Shown here piece by piece: positions 1-9,556 of a stretch of DNA of 64,000 bases. Made by a program: the position numbers and the translations under genes. Origin of the DNA: Massilia sp. Root418 (GTDB lineage: Bacteria; Pseudomonadota; Gammaproteobacteria; Burkholderiales; Burkholderiaceae_D). The stretch lies in contig NZ_LMEC01000001.1 of the NCBI RefSeq assembly GCF_001425265.1, forward strand, positions 1,241,353 to 1,305,352, given 5' to 3'. Below the pieces are notes generated by a model. The model was not told the origin of the DNA, searched no databases, and saw only the letters and a list, made by a program, of their open reading frames with translations. Numbering within the stretch: position 1 is the stretch's first letter; each line of letters opens with the position of its first letter.

Positions 1-894
1 GCCGCCGCTGGCCGATGCGCTGCTGCTGGCGCCGCCGTTCTGCGCGTTGCCGCCGTTGGCGTACTGCTGGGCCGATGCATTGCCGCTGTAGGCGCTGCCG
101 CTGATGCCGCCCGCGCCGCCGTAGCCGCCGGCCCCGCTGCCGCCGCCGGCCCCGCCATGGGCCGCGCCCGTGCTCCCGCCGTCGCCGCCGCCGGCGCCCG
201 ACGCATTGCCCGAACCGCCGCCGGCACCGCCGCGCGCATTGCCGGTGATGCCGCCATTGCCGCCCCAGGCCATGCCACTGTCGCCGCCGTTGCCGCCGCT
301 GCCGCCGTAACTCCCGCCGGCCATGCCGCCATTGCCGCCGTTGCCGCCCACGCCGCCCTCGCCGGCGCGGCCGCTGGCTGCATTCATGGCGCTGCCGCCG
401 CTGCCACCGTTGGCCCCGTAGGCGTCGCCGCCCTGTGCGGCGCCGGTGCGGGCGCTGCCGTTGCGGGCATAGCCGCCGGAAGCGCCGTCGCCGCCGTTGC
501 CGCCGTAGGCGCTGGCGCCGCGGCCGCCGTTGCCGCCATAGGCGTCGGCCCCGCTGCCGCCGTTGGCGCCGCTATTCGAGCCGGCGTAGGCGGTGCCGCC
601 GTAGCCGCCCTGCCCGGTGCCGCCGTTGCTGCCGCCCCAGTTGCCGGCGGTGTTGCCGATGTGATGCACCGCATTGCCGCTGACCGAGCCGTTCAGGCGG
701 CTGATCGCGGTGGCGGAAGAACGGTTGAAGGCATTGCTTAAATTCGAGGTCGCGGTCGCGCCGCGGTCCGCCGCCGCCTTGGCGTCGGACAGGGCGCGCG
801 CCATGGCGTCGGCGTTCGTTTCAGGATCGCTTTGGGCGTATGCGCTTGCGCAGCACAGCATCGCAATGGTTGTTGCCAGCATTGTTTTCTTCAT
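1..894 (-). CDS. Glycine-rich exported repeat protein (3' end outside window)
   Basis: The frame is open from the left edge to an ATG at 892-894, giving 298 visible codons without a stop. A second in-frame ATG lies at 898-900, but the ribosome site GGTGAG sits 8 nt before the inner ATG and only 2 nt before the outer one, so the inner start is preferred. The N-terminus is a typical Sec signal peptide (MKKTMLATTIA..., cleavage after AYA). Residues about 20-70 are a non-repetitive, Ala/Ser/Asn-rich segment. From about residue 70 to the edge the protein is built of GGNGG, GGxGG, AYGG and SGGS units with very little hydrophobic content, resembling mycobacterial PGRS or plant glycine-rich proteins in style only. 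No recognisable domain. A surface or matrix role is inference. A sigma-54 promoter lies directly upstream and a sigma-54 activator gene is next door. Confidence 0.8.
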   Translation of the reverse strand, partial: MKKTMLATTIAMLCCASAYAQSDPETNADAMARALSDAKAAADRGATATSNLSNAFNRSSATAISRLNGSVSGNAVHHIGNTAGNWGGSNGGTGQGGYGGTAYAGSNSGANGGSGADAYGGNGGRGASAYGGNGGDGASGGYARNGSARTGAAQGGDAYGANGGSGGSAMNAASGRAGEGGVGGNGGNGGMAGGSYGGSGGNGGDSGMAWGGNGGITGNARGGAGGGSGNASGAGGGDGGSTGAAHGGAGGGSGAGGYGGAGGISGSAYSGNASAQQYANGGNAQNGGASSSASASGG

Positions 895-972
895 TTCCAT
901 GCCTCACCAGGTTAAATGTTCGGAGTTAAAGGGTGTAATGGGTGGCCGGGCGTGCCCGGTCTGAAGCAGGAT

Positions 973-988
973 CGCAAGCTTGGTGCCA
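973..988 (-). promoter_or_regulatory. Sigma-54 (-24/-12) promoter of the glycine-rich gene
   Basis: On the minus strand the sequence reads TGGCACCAAGCTTGCG. It matches the sigma-54 consensus TGGCACG-N4-TTGCW except at two positions, and the GG and GC doublets are separated by exactly 10 nt. Predicted transcription start is near 962, giving a leader of about 68 nt before the ATG at 894. The neighbouring gene (1178-2563) encodes a sigma-54 activator, which supports the call. Confidence 0.75.
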
Positions 989-1071
989 GCCCGCCGGAAC
1001 GCGGCAAGCCATTGATATGACTGAAGATTTTTTCCGGACGGTGAACCGCCCAGGGCCCGGCCGTGCTCTTG

Positions 1072-1087
1072 GTCACGCTTTCGTGAC
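1072..1087. promoter_or_regulatory. Palindrome, candidate activator (UAS) site
   Basis: GTCACG-CTTT-CGTGAC is a perfect 6-bp inverted repeat with a 4-bp spacer, about 85 bp upstream of the -24 element of the sigma-54 promoter. That distance is normal for an enhancer bound by a Fis-type HTH activator. The assignment to the adjacent activator is inference. Confidence 0.45.
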
Positions 1088-1152
1088 GTGCTCAGCCGCT
1101 GCGCACGCACGCCCATGCCTGATTTGGCTGGACAATTTGCGGACCGCGCGTG

Positions 1153-1180
1153 TAACGCCGCTGTGGCGAACGCGGCGTTA
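1153..1180. repeat. Inverted repeat overlapping the stop codon of the activator gene
   Basis: TAACGCCGC and GCGGCGTTA form a perfect 9-bp stem with a 10-nt loop, and the right arm contains the stop codon of the minus-strand activator gene. No U-tract follows on the minus strand, so it is a weak terminator candidate. It could equally be a second regulatory site for the glycine-rich gene. Confidence 0.45.
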
Positions 1181-2563
1181 AGATCCCGCGCCGCGTGCGC
1201 GGGCCGGATGGCTGATGCCGTGCTTGGCCATCAGGCGGTACAGCGTCATGCGCGACACGCCCAGGTCCTCGGCCACCTGGGTCATGCTTTTGCCCAGCCC
1301 CAGGCCGACCTCGATGGCTTGCCGCTCGGCGCGCACGCGCACCCCGCCCAGCGGTTCGCAGCCGTCCGGCGCCGCTTCGCCGTCCAGGCCCAGGTCGGCC
1401 GGCTGGATCAGGCGGCCCTCGGCCATGATGAGGGCGCGCCGGACGCGGTTGATCAGCTCGCGCACATTGCCGGGCCAGTGATAGCGGCGCATGGCCGCCA
1501 GCGCCGCGCCGCTGTAGCCGCGGATGCGCGGCGCGCGTTCGGCGGCGAACTGCACGAAGAAGTGGTCGGCCAGCAGCGGCAGGTCGTCCTTGCGCTCGCG
1601 CAGCGCCGGCACCTGCAGCGACAGCACGTTCAGCCGGTAATACAAGTCCTGGCGGAAGGCGCCGCGCGCCACCGCCGCCTCCAGGTCCACATGGGAGGCC
1701 GCGATCACGCGCGCGTTCACCGGCACGCTGCGGGTGCCGCCCACGCGCAGCACGCACTTCTCCTGCAGGAAACGCAGCAGGTTGGCCTGCAGTTCCAGCG
1801 GCAGGTCGCCGATTTCATCGAGGAAGATGGTGCCGCCGTCGGCCGATTCGAGCAGGCCGCGCCGGTCCTGGGCGGCGCCGGTGAAGGCGCCGCGCACATA
1901 GCCGAACAGTTCCGACTGGGCCAGGCTGGGTGCGATGGCGGCACAGTTGACGGCCACGAAGGGCCCGCCGGCGGCGCCCGAGCGGGCGTGGATGGCCTGC
2001 GCCACCAATTCCTTGCCGGTGCCGCTCTCGCCCCAGATCAGCACGGCCGCGTCGGCCGGCGCCACGCGCGCGATCTGGCCGTGCAGGCGGCGCAGGGCGG
2101 GCGTCTGGCCGATCAGGGGGCTTTGCTGCGGCAGCGCGGGAGCCGGCGCGGGCACAGGCGCGGCGCGCAAGGCGGCCAGGCCAAGCGCGTGGCCCACAGT
2201 GTGCAGCAGGCGCCCGCCGTCCAGTGGCCAGGTGTGGAAATCGCTGCAATGTTCGCGCACCAGTACGCGCCAGGCTTCGCTCTGCAGCAGCGCGCGGTGG
2301 CACACGGCGATCCAGTGCAACTGGTGATGCTGGCGCAGGAACGCGTCCAGGCCGGCCAGCGCGGCCGCCGCACCGGCCGCCTCCTCGCATTCCAGCAGCA
2401 GCAAGCCTACACTGAGAGCACGGCTGCGCAGCACGCGGCTGGCGTCGCGCAGGCTGGCGGCCTTGCACAGTTCCCAGCCGGGCAGCAAGGCGTCCAGCTG
2501 CGTCGCAGTGCGGGAAGCGCCGGCGGCGCCCAGGGTGAGGCATAAGAGGTTTTTTGTTGGCAT
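1178..2563 (-). CDS. VpsR-like sigma-54-dependent transcriptional activator
   Basis: 461 aa enhancer-binding protein. Residues 1-133 form a degenerate receiver-like domain ending in SDFHTWPLDGGRLLHTVGHA, a signature I associate with VpsR-type N-terminal domains of exopolysaccharide regulators. The AAA+ domain spans about 148-395 with Walker A GESGTGKE (178-185), an intact GAFTGA sigma-54 contact loop (225-230) and Walker B TIFLDE (245-250). The C-terminus has a Fis-type HTH (about 427-448, TQVAEDLGVSRMTLYRLM). The start at 2563 is chosen because GGAG lies 8 nt upstream; an open frame runs further to 2722 but lacks a ribosome site. The receiver lacks a clear phosphoacceptor pattern, so control by a ligand such as c-di-GMP is possible by analogy with VpsR. 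Its likely target is the adjacent glycine-rich gene. Confidence 0.88.
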   Translation of the reverse strand: MPTKNLLCLTLGAAGASRTATQLDALLPGWELCKAASLRDASRVLRSRALSVGLLLLECEEAAGAAAALAGLDAFLRQHHQLHWIAVCHRALLQSEAWRVLVREHCSDFHTWPLDGGRLLHTVGHALGLAALRAAPVPAPAPALPQQSPLIGQTPALRRLHGQIARVAPADAAVLIWGESGTGKELVAQAIHARSGAAGGPFVAVNCAAIAPSLAQSELFGYVRGAFTGAAQDRRGLLESADGGTIFLDEIGDLPLELQANLLRFLQEKCVLRVGGTRSVPVNARVIAASHVDLEAAVARGAFRQDLYYRLNVLSLQVPALRERKDDLPLLADHFFVQFAAERAPRIRGYSGAALAAMRRYHWPGNVRELINRVRRALIMAEGRLIQPADLGLDGEAAPDGCEPLGGVRVRAERQAIEVGLGLGKSMTQVAEDLGVSRMTLYRLMAKHGISHPARARGAGS

Positions 2564-2748
2564 CAGGCAGTCTCCGGCTAGTCTATTTTGCAATGATGAC
2601 AAAACTGCAATCAAGACTGTATCAGAGCTGAAACTGCTGAGCGTTGTTTTCCGGTTCGGCCGCACTGCGGCGGGCCGCCGTGCTTGCCGGGGCCTTGCCG
2701 CCCGGATAGAATGTCGGCGCACTTTTTCTGACAGGCAAGCACACCAAC

Positions 2749-3360
2749 ATGAACAAAGATCAACTGAATGCGGCAGACCTGCCCAAGCTGGGACAGCGCG
2801 TCGCGCTGCGCGTGTTGACGCTGTTCGGCTGGCGCGTGCTGTACCGCCCCCTGCCGGGGCCGCGCGGCATTTGCGTGGTGTATCCGCACACCTCGAACTG
2901 GGATTTCATGGTCGGCATCTTCGCCAAATGGGCGCTGGACCTGCCGTTCCGCTGGCTGGCCAAGGATTCGCTGTTCAAGATTCCGCTGCTGGGCAACTGG
3001 TTCCGCGCCATGGGCGGCGAACCGGTGGACCGCAGCGCCAAGACCGGCATGATACAGCGCCAGGCCGAGCGCATGAATGCGGCCGACTGGTACTGGCTGG
3101 GCATTACGCCGGAAGCCACGCGCGGCTACCGCGACAGCTGGAAAAGCGGCTTTTACCACCTGGCGCTGGCGGCCAGGGTGCCGCTGTGCCTGGTGTACAT
3201 CGATTATCCGAACAAGACCCTGGGCGTGAAGGACCACCTGTTCCTGAGCGGCGACCAGGAGGCCGACATGGCCGCCATCCGCGCGGCGTACGCAGGCCAC
3301 CAGGGCCTGCATCCGGAAAACGCCGCGCCTATCGTGCTGTCCGAGCGCAAGCCGGACTAG
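2749..3360 (+). CDS. PlsC-like acyltransferase family protein
   Basis: 203 aa. The segment YPHTSNWDF (about residues 45-53) carries the HX4D catalytic motif of glycerolipid acyltransferases, and a later EATRGYRDSWKSGF segment stands where the family EGTR motif is expected, with Ala replacing Gly. The sequence fits the short PlsC-like proteins that acylate lysophosphatidate or similar lipids at the inner membrane. The substrate cannot be read from sequence. It runs toward the urease cluster and its TAG overlaps the stop of the HupE/UreJ gene on the other strand. Confidence 0.8.
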   Translation: MNKDQLNAADLPKLGQRVALRVLTLFGWRVLYRPLPGPRGICVVYPHTSNWDFMVGIFAKWALDLPFRWLAKDSLFKIPLLGNWFRAMGGEPVDRSAKTGMIQRQAERMNAADWYWLGITPEATRGYRDSWKSGFYHLALAARVPLCLVYIDYPNKTLGVKDHLFLSGDQEADMAAIRAAYAGHQGLHPENAAPIVLSERKPD

Positions 3361-4043
3361 GCGGCCAGCATCAGCACGCCGGTGGCGGCAATGCCGGCGC
3401 CGGTGATGCGCACCAGCCCGCCCTCTGCCGCCCGGCCGAACCAGCGCCCCGCCAGCATCAGCAAGCCGCTCGCCGCCAGGAAACCGAAGGCGCTGCCCGC
3501 CGCAGGCAGTTCGTGCCCGTGCGCATTGCCGTGCAGGACAGCAAAGACGGCGATCAGCGCGGCGCCGGCCGCCAGCGGCAGCCGCGCCGCCACGGCAACC
3601 AGCGCTCCCGCCAGCACCACGGTGGCGGCCATCCCGGCTTCCAGGCCGGGGATGGTGGCGCCCGCCACGCCGCTCAAGGCGCCCAGCAGCATCGCGCCCA
3701 GGAACACCAGCGGCAACGTGCCGCCCTGCTGCTGGCGCGCACTCCAGATGCCCACCGAGAGCATGGCCAGCAAGTGGTCGAAACCGCTGAAGGGATGGGC
3801 GAAGCCGGTTTGGAACATGGCCAGCCAGCCGGCGGGGGCGGCTGCGGGGGCGGCAACCCCGGCGGCGCCAGCAACGGAAGCGACATGGGCCGCCCCGGCG
3901 CCCGCACCGAGCGAGGATGCCGCCATGGCGGCGGCATGGGCCGCCTCGGGGTGGGCCAGCGCCGGCAGGCACAGGCTGGCGGCGAGCAGCGAGAGCAGTA
4001 TCGGCGCCGTGCGGCGGGTTTGCGGTGTCATCCTGGCTTTCAT
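3357..4043 (-). CDS. ureJ: HupE/UreJ family membrane protein (putative nickel permease of the urease operon)
   Basis: 228 aa. The signal sequence (residues about 1-27, ending LPALA-H) is followed by a His/Ala-rich stretch and about six hydrophobic segments. It contains the family signature [13 protein letters not shown]. HupE/UreJ proteins are thought to import nickel for urease or hydrogenase. The ATG at 4041-4043 overlaps the ureG stop as ATGA, and AAGGAG lies just upstream, so it is the last gene of the urease operon. Confidence 0.88.
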   Translation of the reverse strand: MKARMTPQTRRTAPILLSLLAASLCLPALAHPEAAHAAAMAASSLGAGAGAAHVASVAGAAGVAAPAAAPAGWLAMFQTGFAHPFSGFDHLLAMLSVGIWSARQQQGGTLPLVFLGAMLLGALSGVAGATIPGLEAGMAATVVLAGALVAVAARLPLAAGAALIAVFAVLHGNAHGHELPAAGSAFGFLAASGLLMLAGRWFGRAAEGGLVRITGAGIAATGVLMLAA

Positions 4044-4672
4044 GCTTGCTCCTTGTGCGCCTGTTCCAGCAGGCCTTGTTCGCGGATAAAGTCGATCACG
4101 GCGGCCACCCCTTCGCCGCTGCGCAAATTGGTAAACAGGAAGGGCCGGGTGCCGCGCTGCTGTTTGGCGTCGCGCGCCATCACGGCCAGGTCGGCGCCCA
4201 CGTGGGGCGCCAGGTCGGTCTTGTTGATGATGAGAAGGTCCGAGCGGGTGATGCCGGGACCGCCCTTGCGCGGGATCTTCTCGCCGCCGGCCACGTCGAT
4301 CACGTAGATGGTGAGGTCGGACAGCTCGGGGCTGAAGGTGGCGGCCAGGTTGTCGCCGCCCGACTCCACCAGGATCAGGTCGAGGTCCGGGAAGTCGGCC
4401 TGCATGCGGGCGATGGCTTCCAGGTTGATGGAGGCGTCCTCGCGGATGGCGGTATGCGGGCAGCCGCCGGTCTCCACCCCCATCAGGCGCTCGGCCGGCA
4501 AGGCGTCCGCGCGCAGCAGGATCTCCATGTCCTCCTTGGTGTAGATGTCGTTGGTGATGACGGCCATGTCGTAATGGTCGCGCATGCCCTTGCACAGCAT
4601 TTCGCACAGCGCGGTCTTGCCGGAGCCGACCGGGCCGCCGATGCCGACGCGCAGCGGGTTGGATGGGTTCAT
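4040..4672 (-). CDS. ureG: Urease accessory GTPase UreG
   Basis: 210 aa, the usual family length. It has the P-loop GPVGSGKT near the N-terminus, the CPH nickel-binding motif (GGCPHT), the ESGGDNL segment and the NKTD guanine-specificity motif. UreG hydrolyses GTP while delivering nickel to apo-urease in complex with UreF, UreD and UreE. It lies 18 nt after ureF and overlaps ureJ by 4 nt. Confidence 0.97.
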   Translation of the reverse strand: MNPSNPLRVGIGGPVGSGKTALCEMLCKGMRDHYDMAVITNDIYTKEDMEILLRADALPAERLMGVETGGCPHTAIREDASINLEAIARMQADFPDLDLILVESGGDNLAATFSPELSDLTIYVIDVAGGEKIPRKGGPGITRSDLLIINKTDLAPHVGADLAVMARDAKQQRGTRPFLFTNLRSGEGVAAVIDFIREQGLLEQAHKEQA

Positions 4673-4690
4673 GGATGCTTCCTTTCTTAC

Positions 4691-5374
4691 TTAAGATCGG
4701 TATAAACGGCTGTACTGCACTTCGTGCCGCATCGACAGCAGTGACAGGCAGGGCGCCCAGTTGCTCAGGTCTTCGTCGGCCAGTTCCCGCGCGCGCAGCG
4801 CGGCCTGTTCCAGTTCGGGACGCAGCGACAGCAGCATGCGCTGCCCCGCCACCTGGCCCAGCGGTACGGACTTGACGCACACCAGCACCTGGTTCTCGGC
4901 CCAGGCGAACAGCATGGCCAGCAGGGCTTCCTCGTGGGGAATGTCGAGCGCGGCCACGGCGCAGGCGTAGGCCACCGGCAGGGCCAGCTCGGTTTCCGGC
5001 GGCAGCATGGCGGTAATGCCGGCATCGGCGATGCCCAGTTCGGCCGTCAGGCGCGCCAGCGAGTAGCCCATCTGCAGGGTCTCGGCGCGGAATTCGGCGG
5101 TGTCGCGCGAGGCCAGGAAACGCTCGCTCCACTGCGCCACGGCTTGCGCGTCGCGCCGGCTGAAAGCGCGCATCAGGCGCCAGCAGACCGGCGCTTCCCA
5201 CCGCGCCATCACCTCGTGCAGCTGGCGCGCGATCCAGGCGCGCGCCGTGTCCGGGTTGTGCACGGCGCCGGACTCCAGCGCCGCCTCCAGGCCTTGCGAG
5301 TAGCTGTAGGCGCCGATCGGCAACGCGGGGCTGGCAAATTGCAGCAGGTGCAGCAATGCGGTGGCTTGCATCAT
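4691..5374 (-). CDS. ureF: Urease accessory protein UreF
   Basis: 227 aa, helical and without catalytic motifs. The opening segment LLHLLQFASPALPIGAYSYS (QGLE follows) is typical of UreF. UreF bridges UreD and UreG in the apo-urease activation complex. It is separated from ureE by about 150 bp that hold a paired palindromic repeat, the only large gap inside the operon. Confidence 0.95.
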   Translation of the reverse strand: MMQATALLHLLQFASPALPIGAYSYSQGLEAALESGAVHNPDTARAWIARQLHEVMARWEAPVCWRLMRAFSRRDAQAVAQWSERFLASRDTAEFRAETLQMGYSLARLTAELGIADAGITAMLPPETELALPVAYACAVAALDIPHEEALLAMLFAWAENQVLVCVKSVPLGQVAGQRMLLSLRPELEQAALRARELADEDLSNWAPCLSLLSMRHEVQYSRLYRS

Positions 5375-5390
5375 CCGGTGGCTCCGGCCT

Positions 5391-5504
5391 GGCGGGTTAC
5401 GCGCTGCGCGCTAACCCGCCCTACGGGTGGACACTTGCGGTTCGGCGTATCGCGCGGGCGGTTGCCGTTCGTAGGGCGGGTTAGCCGGAACGGCGTAACC
5501 CGCC
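5391..5504. repeat. Paired REP-like palindromes between ureE and ureF
   Basis: Two hairpin units, 5391-5420 and 5475-5504, each have GGCGGGTTA and TAACCCGCC arms around a variable centre. They are arranged head to head: TAACCCGCCCTACG at 5412-5425 is the exact reverse complement of CGTAGGGCGGGTTA at 5470-5483. The arrangement resembles REPIN/BIME elements, short non-autonomous repeats scattered between genes. Here the pair interrupts an otherwise tight operon, so it may affect mRNA stability or the ureE:ureF ratio. Confidence 0.8.
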
Positions 5505-5528
5505 GTGCCGCAAGGTCGCAACCGCGGA

Positions 5529-6062
5529 TCATGGCGCGCTGTCTCCGGGGCGGTGGATCTTCTGGCGCAGCGGGATCGGCGCCAGGGGATGCCCGCCGTG
5601 GCTGTCGTGGCTGTGGCCATGGCCGCCGCCGTAGGCGCCCGATTCGGGCTCGAACGCCGCGTCCTCGGCCACCACGATGGCGCCCAGGCCGGCCAGCATC
5701 TCCTTCAGCACGGCGTCGGCGCGTATGCGCAGGAAGCCGTCGCCGACCTGCGCCTGGGTATGCCGGTTGCCGAGGTGGAAAGCGCAGCGCAGCAGCGTGT
5801 GCGCGTCCGCGCAGGTGACCTTGTAGGTGGGCTCGCGCGCGGCCACCACCTGCACCACCTTGCTGCGGTCTTCGCCCACCAGCAGGTCACCGTCGCGCAG
5901 CACGGTGCCGCGCACGGTGAATACGCCCACTTCTTCGCCGCTGCTGAGCACCGCGCGCAGGCGGCATTTTTCGCGCAGTTCGTAGGGCAGCACCAGGCGC
6001 GCCGACGGCTGCACCGCGCCGGGACCGGCGCTGGCGGGCAGTTTGGTGTGTAGGGTAAGCAT
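5529..6062 (-). CDS. ureE: Urease accessory nickel metallochaperone UreE
   Basis: 177 aa. The N-terminal peptide-binding domain (residues about 1-75) is followed by the metal-binding domain with GNRHTQAQV, then a His-rich tail (GGGHGHSHDSHGGHP) that binds extra nickel. UreE donates nickel to UreG. The start at 6062 is supported by GAGG 6 nt upstream; the frame stays open upstream into ureC but has no suitable start signal there. It begins 10 nt after the ureC stop. Confidence 0.93.
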   Translation of the reverse strand: MLTLHTKLPASAGPGAVQPSARLVLPYELREKCRLRAVLSSGEEVGVFTVRGTVLRDGDLLVGEDRSKVVQVVAAREPTYKVTCADAHTLLRCAFHLGNRHTQAQVGDGFLRIRADAVLKEMLAGLGAIVVAEDAAFEPESGAYGGGHGHSHDSHGGHPLAPIPLRQKIHRPGDSAP

Positions 6063-6072
6063 GCGGGCCTCG

Positions 6073-7773
<1,701 letters not shown>

Positions 7774-7775
7774 GC

Positions 7776-8102
7776 TTACGCTTTCGGCGGGGTGTCGGAC
7801 AGCTTGCCGTTGACGGCGCCGTTAAAGCCGTGCACCACGCGCTCGCCGGCCAGCTTCACCAGTTCCACGGTGCGGGTCTGCCCGGGCTCGAAGCGCACGG
7901 CGGTGCCGGCGGCGATGTTCAACCGCATGCCGTAGGCTTTCCAGCGCTCGAACGACAGCGCGGGATTGACTTCAAAAAAGTGGAAATGCGAGCCGACCTG
8001 GATCGGCCGGTCGCCCCGGTTGGCAACGACGACGGTGACGGTTTCGCGGCCTTGGTTGAGGCCGATTTCGCCTTCTTCGAGCATGATTTCACCAGGGATC
8101 AT
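7776..8102 (-). CDS. ureB: Urease beta subunit UreB
   Basis: 108 aa. It starts MIPGEIM and contains the [17 protein letters not shown] and [16 protein letters not shown] segments typical of UreB. It is a structural subunit of the (UreABC)3 enzyme. It is a separate gene, not fused to ureA as in Helicobacter, and lies between ureA (18 nt upstream) and ureC. Confidence 0.97.
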   Translation of the reverse strand: MIPGEIMLEEGEIGLNQGRETVTVVVANRGDRPIQVGSHFHFFEVNPALSFERWKAYGMRLNIAAGTAVRFEPGQTRTVELVKLAGERVVHGFNGAVNGKLSDTPPKA

Positions 8103-8120
8103 GATGTGCTCCTTGAGGGA

Positions 8121-8423
8121 TTAAGGGATGGGGTGATGTACGGTGACGAGCTTGGAGCCGTCGGGGAACGTCGCTTCGACCTGGATGTCCGGAATCATCT
8201 CGGGCACGCCCTCCATCACGTCGGCGCGCGTAAGGATACTGGCGCCGTCGGACATGAGTTCGGCCACGCTGCGTCCATCGCGCGCGCCTTCCATGATGGC
8301 CGCGCTGATCAGGGCCACCGCTTCCGGATAATTCAGTTTCAGGCCGCGCGCGCGGCGTCGCTCGGCCAGCAGGGCGGCAGTGAAGATGAGCAGCTTGTCT
8401 TTTTCGCGTGGGGTCAGGTCCAT
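8121..8423 (-). CDS. ureA: Urease gamma subunit UreA
   Basis: 100 aa, exactly the usual length. It opens [20 protein letters not shown] and ends VTVHHPIP, both typical. The start at 8423 is supported by AGGA upstream; the reading frame continues open far upstream through ureD, but that part is not UreA-like. First structural subunit gene, 8 nt after ureD. Confidence 0.97.
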   Translation of the reverse strand: MDLTPREKDKLLIFTAALLAERRRARGLKLNYPEAVALISAAIMEGARDGRSVAELMSDGASILTRADVMEGVPEMIPDIQVEATFPDGSKLVTVHHPIP

Positions 8424-8431
8424 GTTTTTTC

Positions 8432-9355
8432 CTAGGTGCGCCAGCTGCGCGGGTCGAAGGGTGCGCGGCCCAGCAGGTGCGGGCGCACGGTGCGCCAGGC
8501 TGCCAGCATGATTTCGCGGGCGGCCTCGCTGTCGCCGCCAAGATGGCGCACCACCAGCAGGCCTTTCATTTGGGTTGCGCCGACATGCGCACCGACGTGC
8601 GCGCCGGCTGCGGCGGCGTCGCTGCGCAGCTGCGCCAGCACGGCGGCGGGCAGCGGTGCGCCCACGGCCAGCAGGGTGGCGCACACGGTGTGCCCGTCCA
8701 TGCCCAGCGGGCTGGCCATGCCGTCCGGCGTGAGCGCCCCCTGCTCCCACCACAGCAGGCGCTCGCCCTGGCGGATGCGGGTGCGCTGCACTACGCGGCC
8801 GCTGCGGAAACGCTCTCCCGATGCGCTGCGGCCCATGCACAGGATGTCGCAGCCGATATAGCTGGCACCGGGGGCCAGGGTGATGTCCTGTTCCAGTTCC
8901 ACGTGCGCGTGGTCGAAGAAGATGGTTTCCTGCGGCAGCCATTCGATGGCAGCGCCGGCGGCGGCGTGCAGGCGCACGCTCTGGCGCGACACCTTGCCGT
9001 TGGCCTTGTACCACTTGGCCGCGCCCGGCGTGGTGAGGAAGGCGCGCGCGCCCTCGCCCACGGTGGCGCTCAGTTCCAGCTGGTCGCCGCCGACCACGCC
9101 GCCCGGCGGGTGCACGATGATGGCGTGGCACACGGCGCCGCCTTCCGGGTACAGCGGCTTCTGCACGCGCAGCGGGCCGCTGTGGCGGCGCTCGACCAGG
9201 CGCGTGGTGCCGCCGTCGTTGGCGAAGCCGAGCGACAGGCTGGCGCGCCAGACCGGATGCGCGGGCGCGCGCGCGACCGCTTCCTCCGGCATGGCGGCCG
9301 GAGGGGGACTGGTAGCGCTATACAGCGCGCTTGCGCTGGCGGCGGTGTCGGGCAT
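8432..9355 (-). CDS. ureD: Urease accessory protein UreD (UreH)
   Basis: 307 aa. Family segments include [36 protein letters not shown] and [10 protein letters not shown]. UreD is the scaffold that recruits UreF and UreG to apo-urease. The first 20 residues are low-complexity and the ATG at 9355 has no strong ribosome site; an alternative ATG 21 codons in has none either, so the longer form is kept. First gene of the operon, with the predicted sigma-54 start about 30 nt upstream. Confidence 0.93.
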   Translation of the reverse strand: MPDTAASASALYSATSPPPAAMPEEAVARAPAHPVWRASLSLGFANDGGTTRLVERRHSGPLRVQKPLYPEGGAVCHAIIVHPPGGVVGGDQLELSATVGEGARAFLTTPGAAKWYKANGKVSRQSVRLHAAAGAAIEWLPQETIFFDHAHVELEQDITLAPGASYIGCDILCMGRSASGERFRSGRVVQRTRIRQGERLLWWEQGALTPDGMASPLGMDGHTVCATLLAVGAPLPAAVLAQLRSDAAAAGAHVGAHVGATQMKGLLVVRHLGGDSEAAREIMLAAWRTVRPHLLGRAPFDPRSWRT

Positions 9356-9394
9356 GTGGCGGTTGGCATCTCGTTATGTACTGGACATGCACTA

Positions 9395-9410
9395 CGCAAG
9401 TAGCGTGCCA
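9395..9410 (-). promoter_or_regulatory. Sigma-54 promoter of the urease operon
   Basis: On the minus strand the site reads TGGCACGCTACTTGCG, matching TGGCACG-N4-TTGC exactly. The invariant GG (9409/9408) and GC (9397/9396) are spaced correctly. Predicted start is near 9384, about 30 nt before the ureD ATG. Sigma-54 control suggests nitrogen regulation of urease. Confidence 0.85.
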
Positions 9411-9450
9411 GCGGCAGGGTGAGAATCCCGCCCCGGGGCGGCCCCACGGC

Positions 9451-9485
9451 GCACCAAATCGGGCTGCGCGCACCAAATTGGCGCA
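9451..9485. promoter_or_regulatory. Tandem NtrC-like enhancer boxes upstream of ureD
   Basis: CGCACCAAATTGGCGCA (9469-9485) matches the NtrC box TGCACCA-N3-TGGTGCA at all but two symmetric-edge positions. A weaker copy, GCACCAAATCGGGC, begins at 9451, 19 bp away, close to two helical turns. Both lie roughly 40-75 bp upstream of the -24 element. A perfect 14-bp palindrome CCGCCCCGGGGCGG (9428-9441) lies between boxes and promoter. Tandem NtrC boxes ahead of a sigma-54 promoter are the classical nitrogen-starvation arrangement. Confidence 0.7.
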
Positions 9486-9556
9486 GCACACTGCTGGCGG
9501 AACCGCTGCGGCAACGCCGCGCCATTGCATTAAGGCACGGCGTATAGTGCACAAGC

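Noticed and set aside
157..741. Ala/Gly-rich plus-strand frame opposite the glycine-rich gene
   Set aside because: It lacks a ribosome site and signal peptide, whereas the minus-strand frame has both plus a sigma-54 promoter.
1..894. GGC-rich repeats read as a possible CRISPR or minisatellite array
   Set aside because: Unit length varies and follows codons of Gly/Asn/Ser; there are no constant repeats with unique spacers.
3357..5201. Single 614-codon minus frame running from ureF through HupE
   Set aside because: Only the last 228 codons are HupE-like. The upstream part is out of frame with intact ureG and ureF, so it is not a fusion protein.
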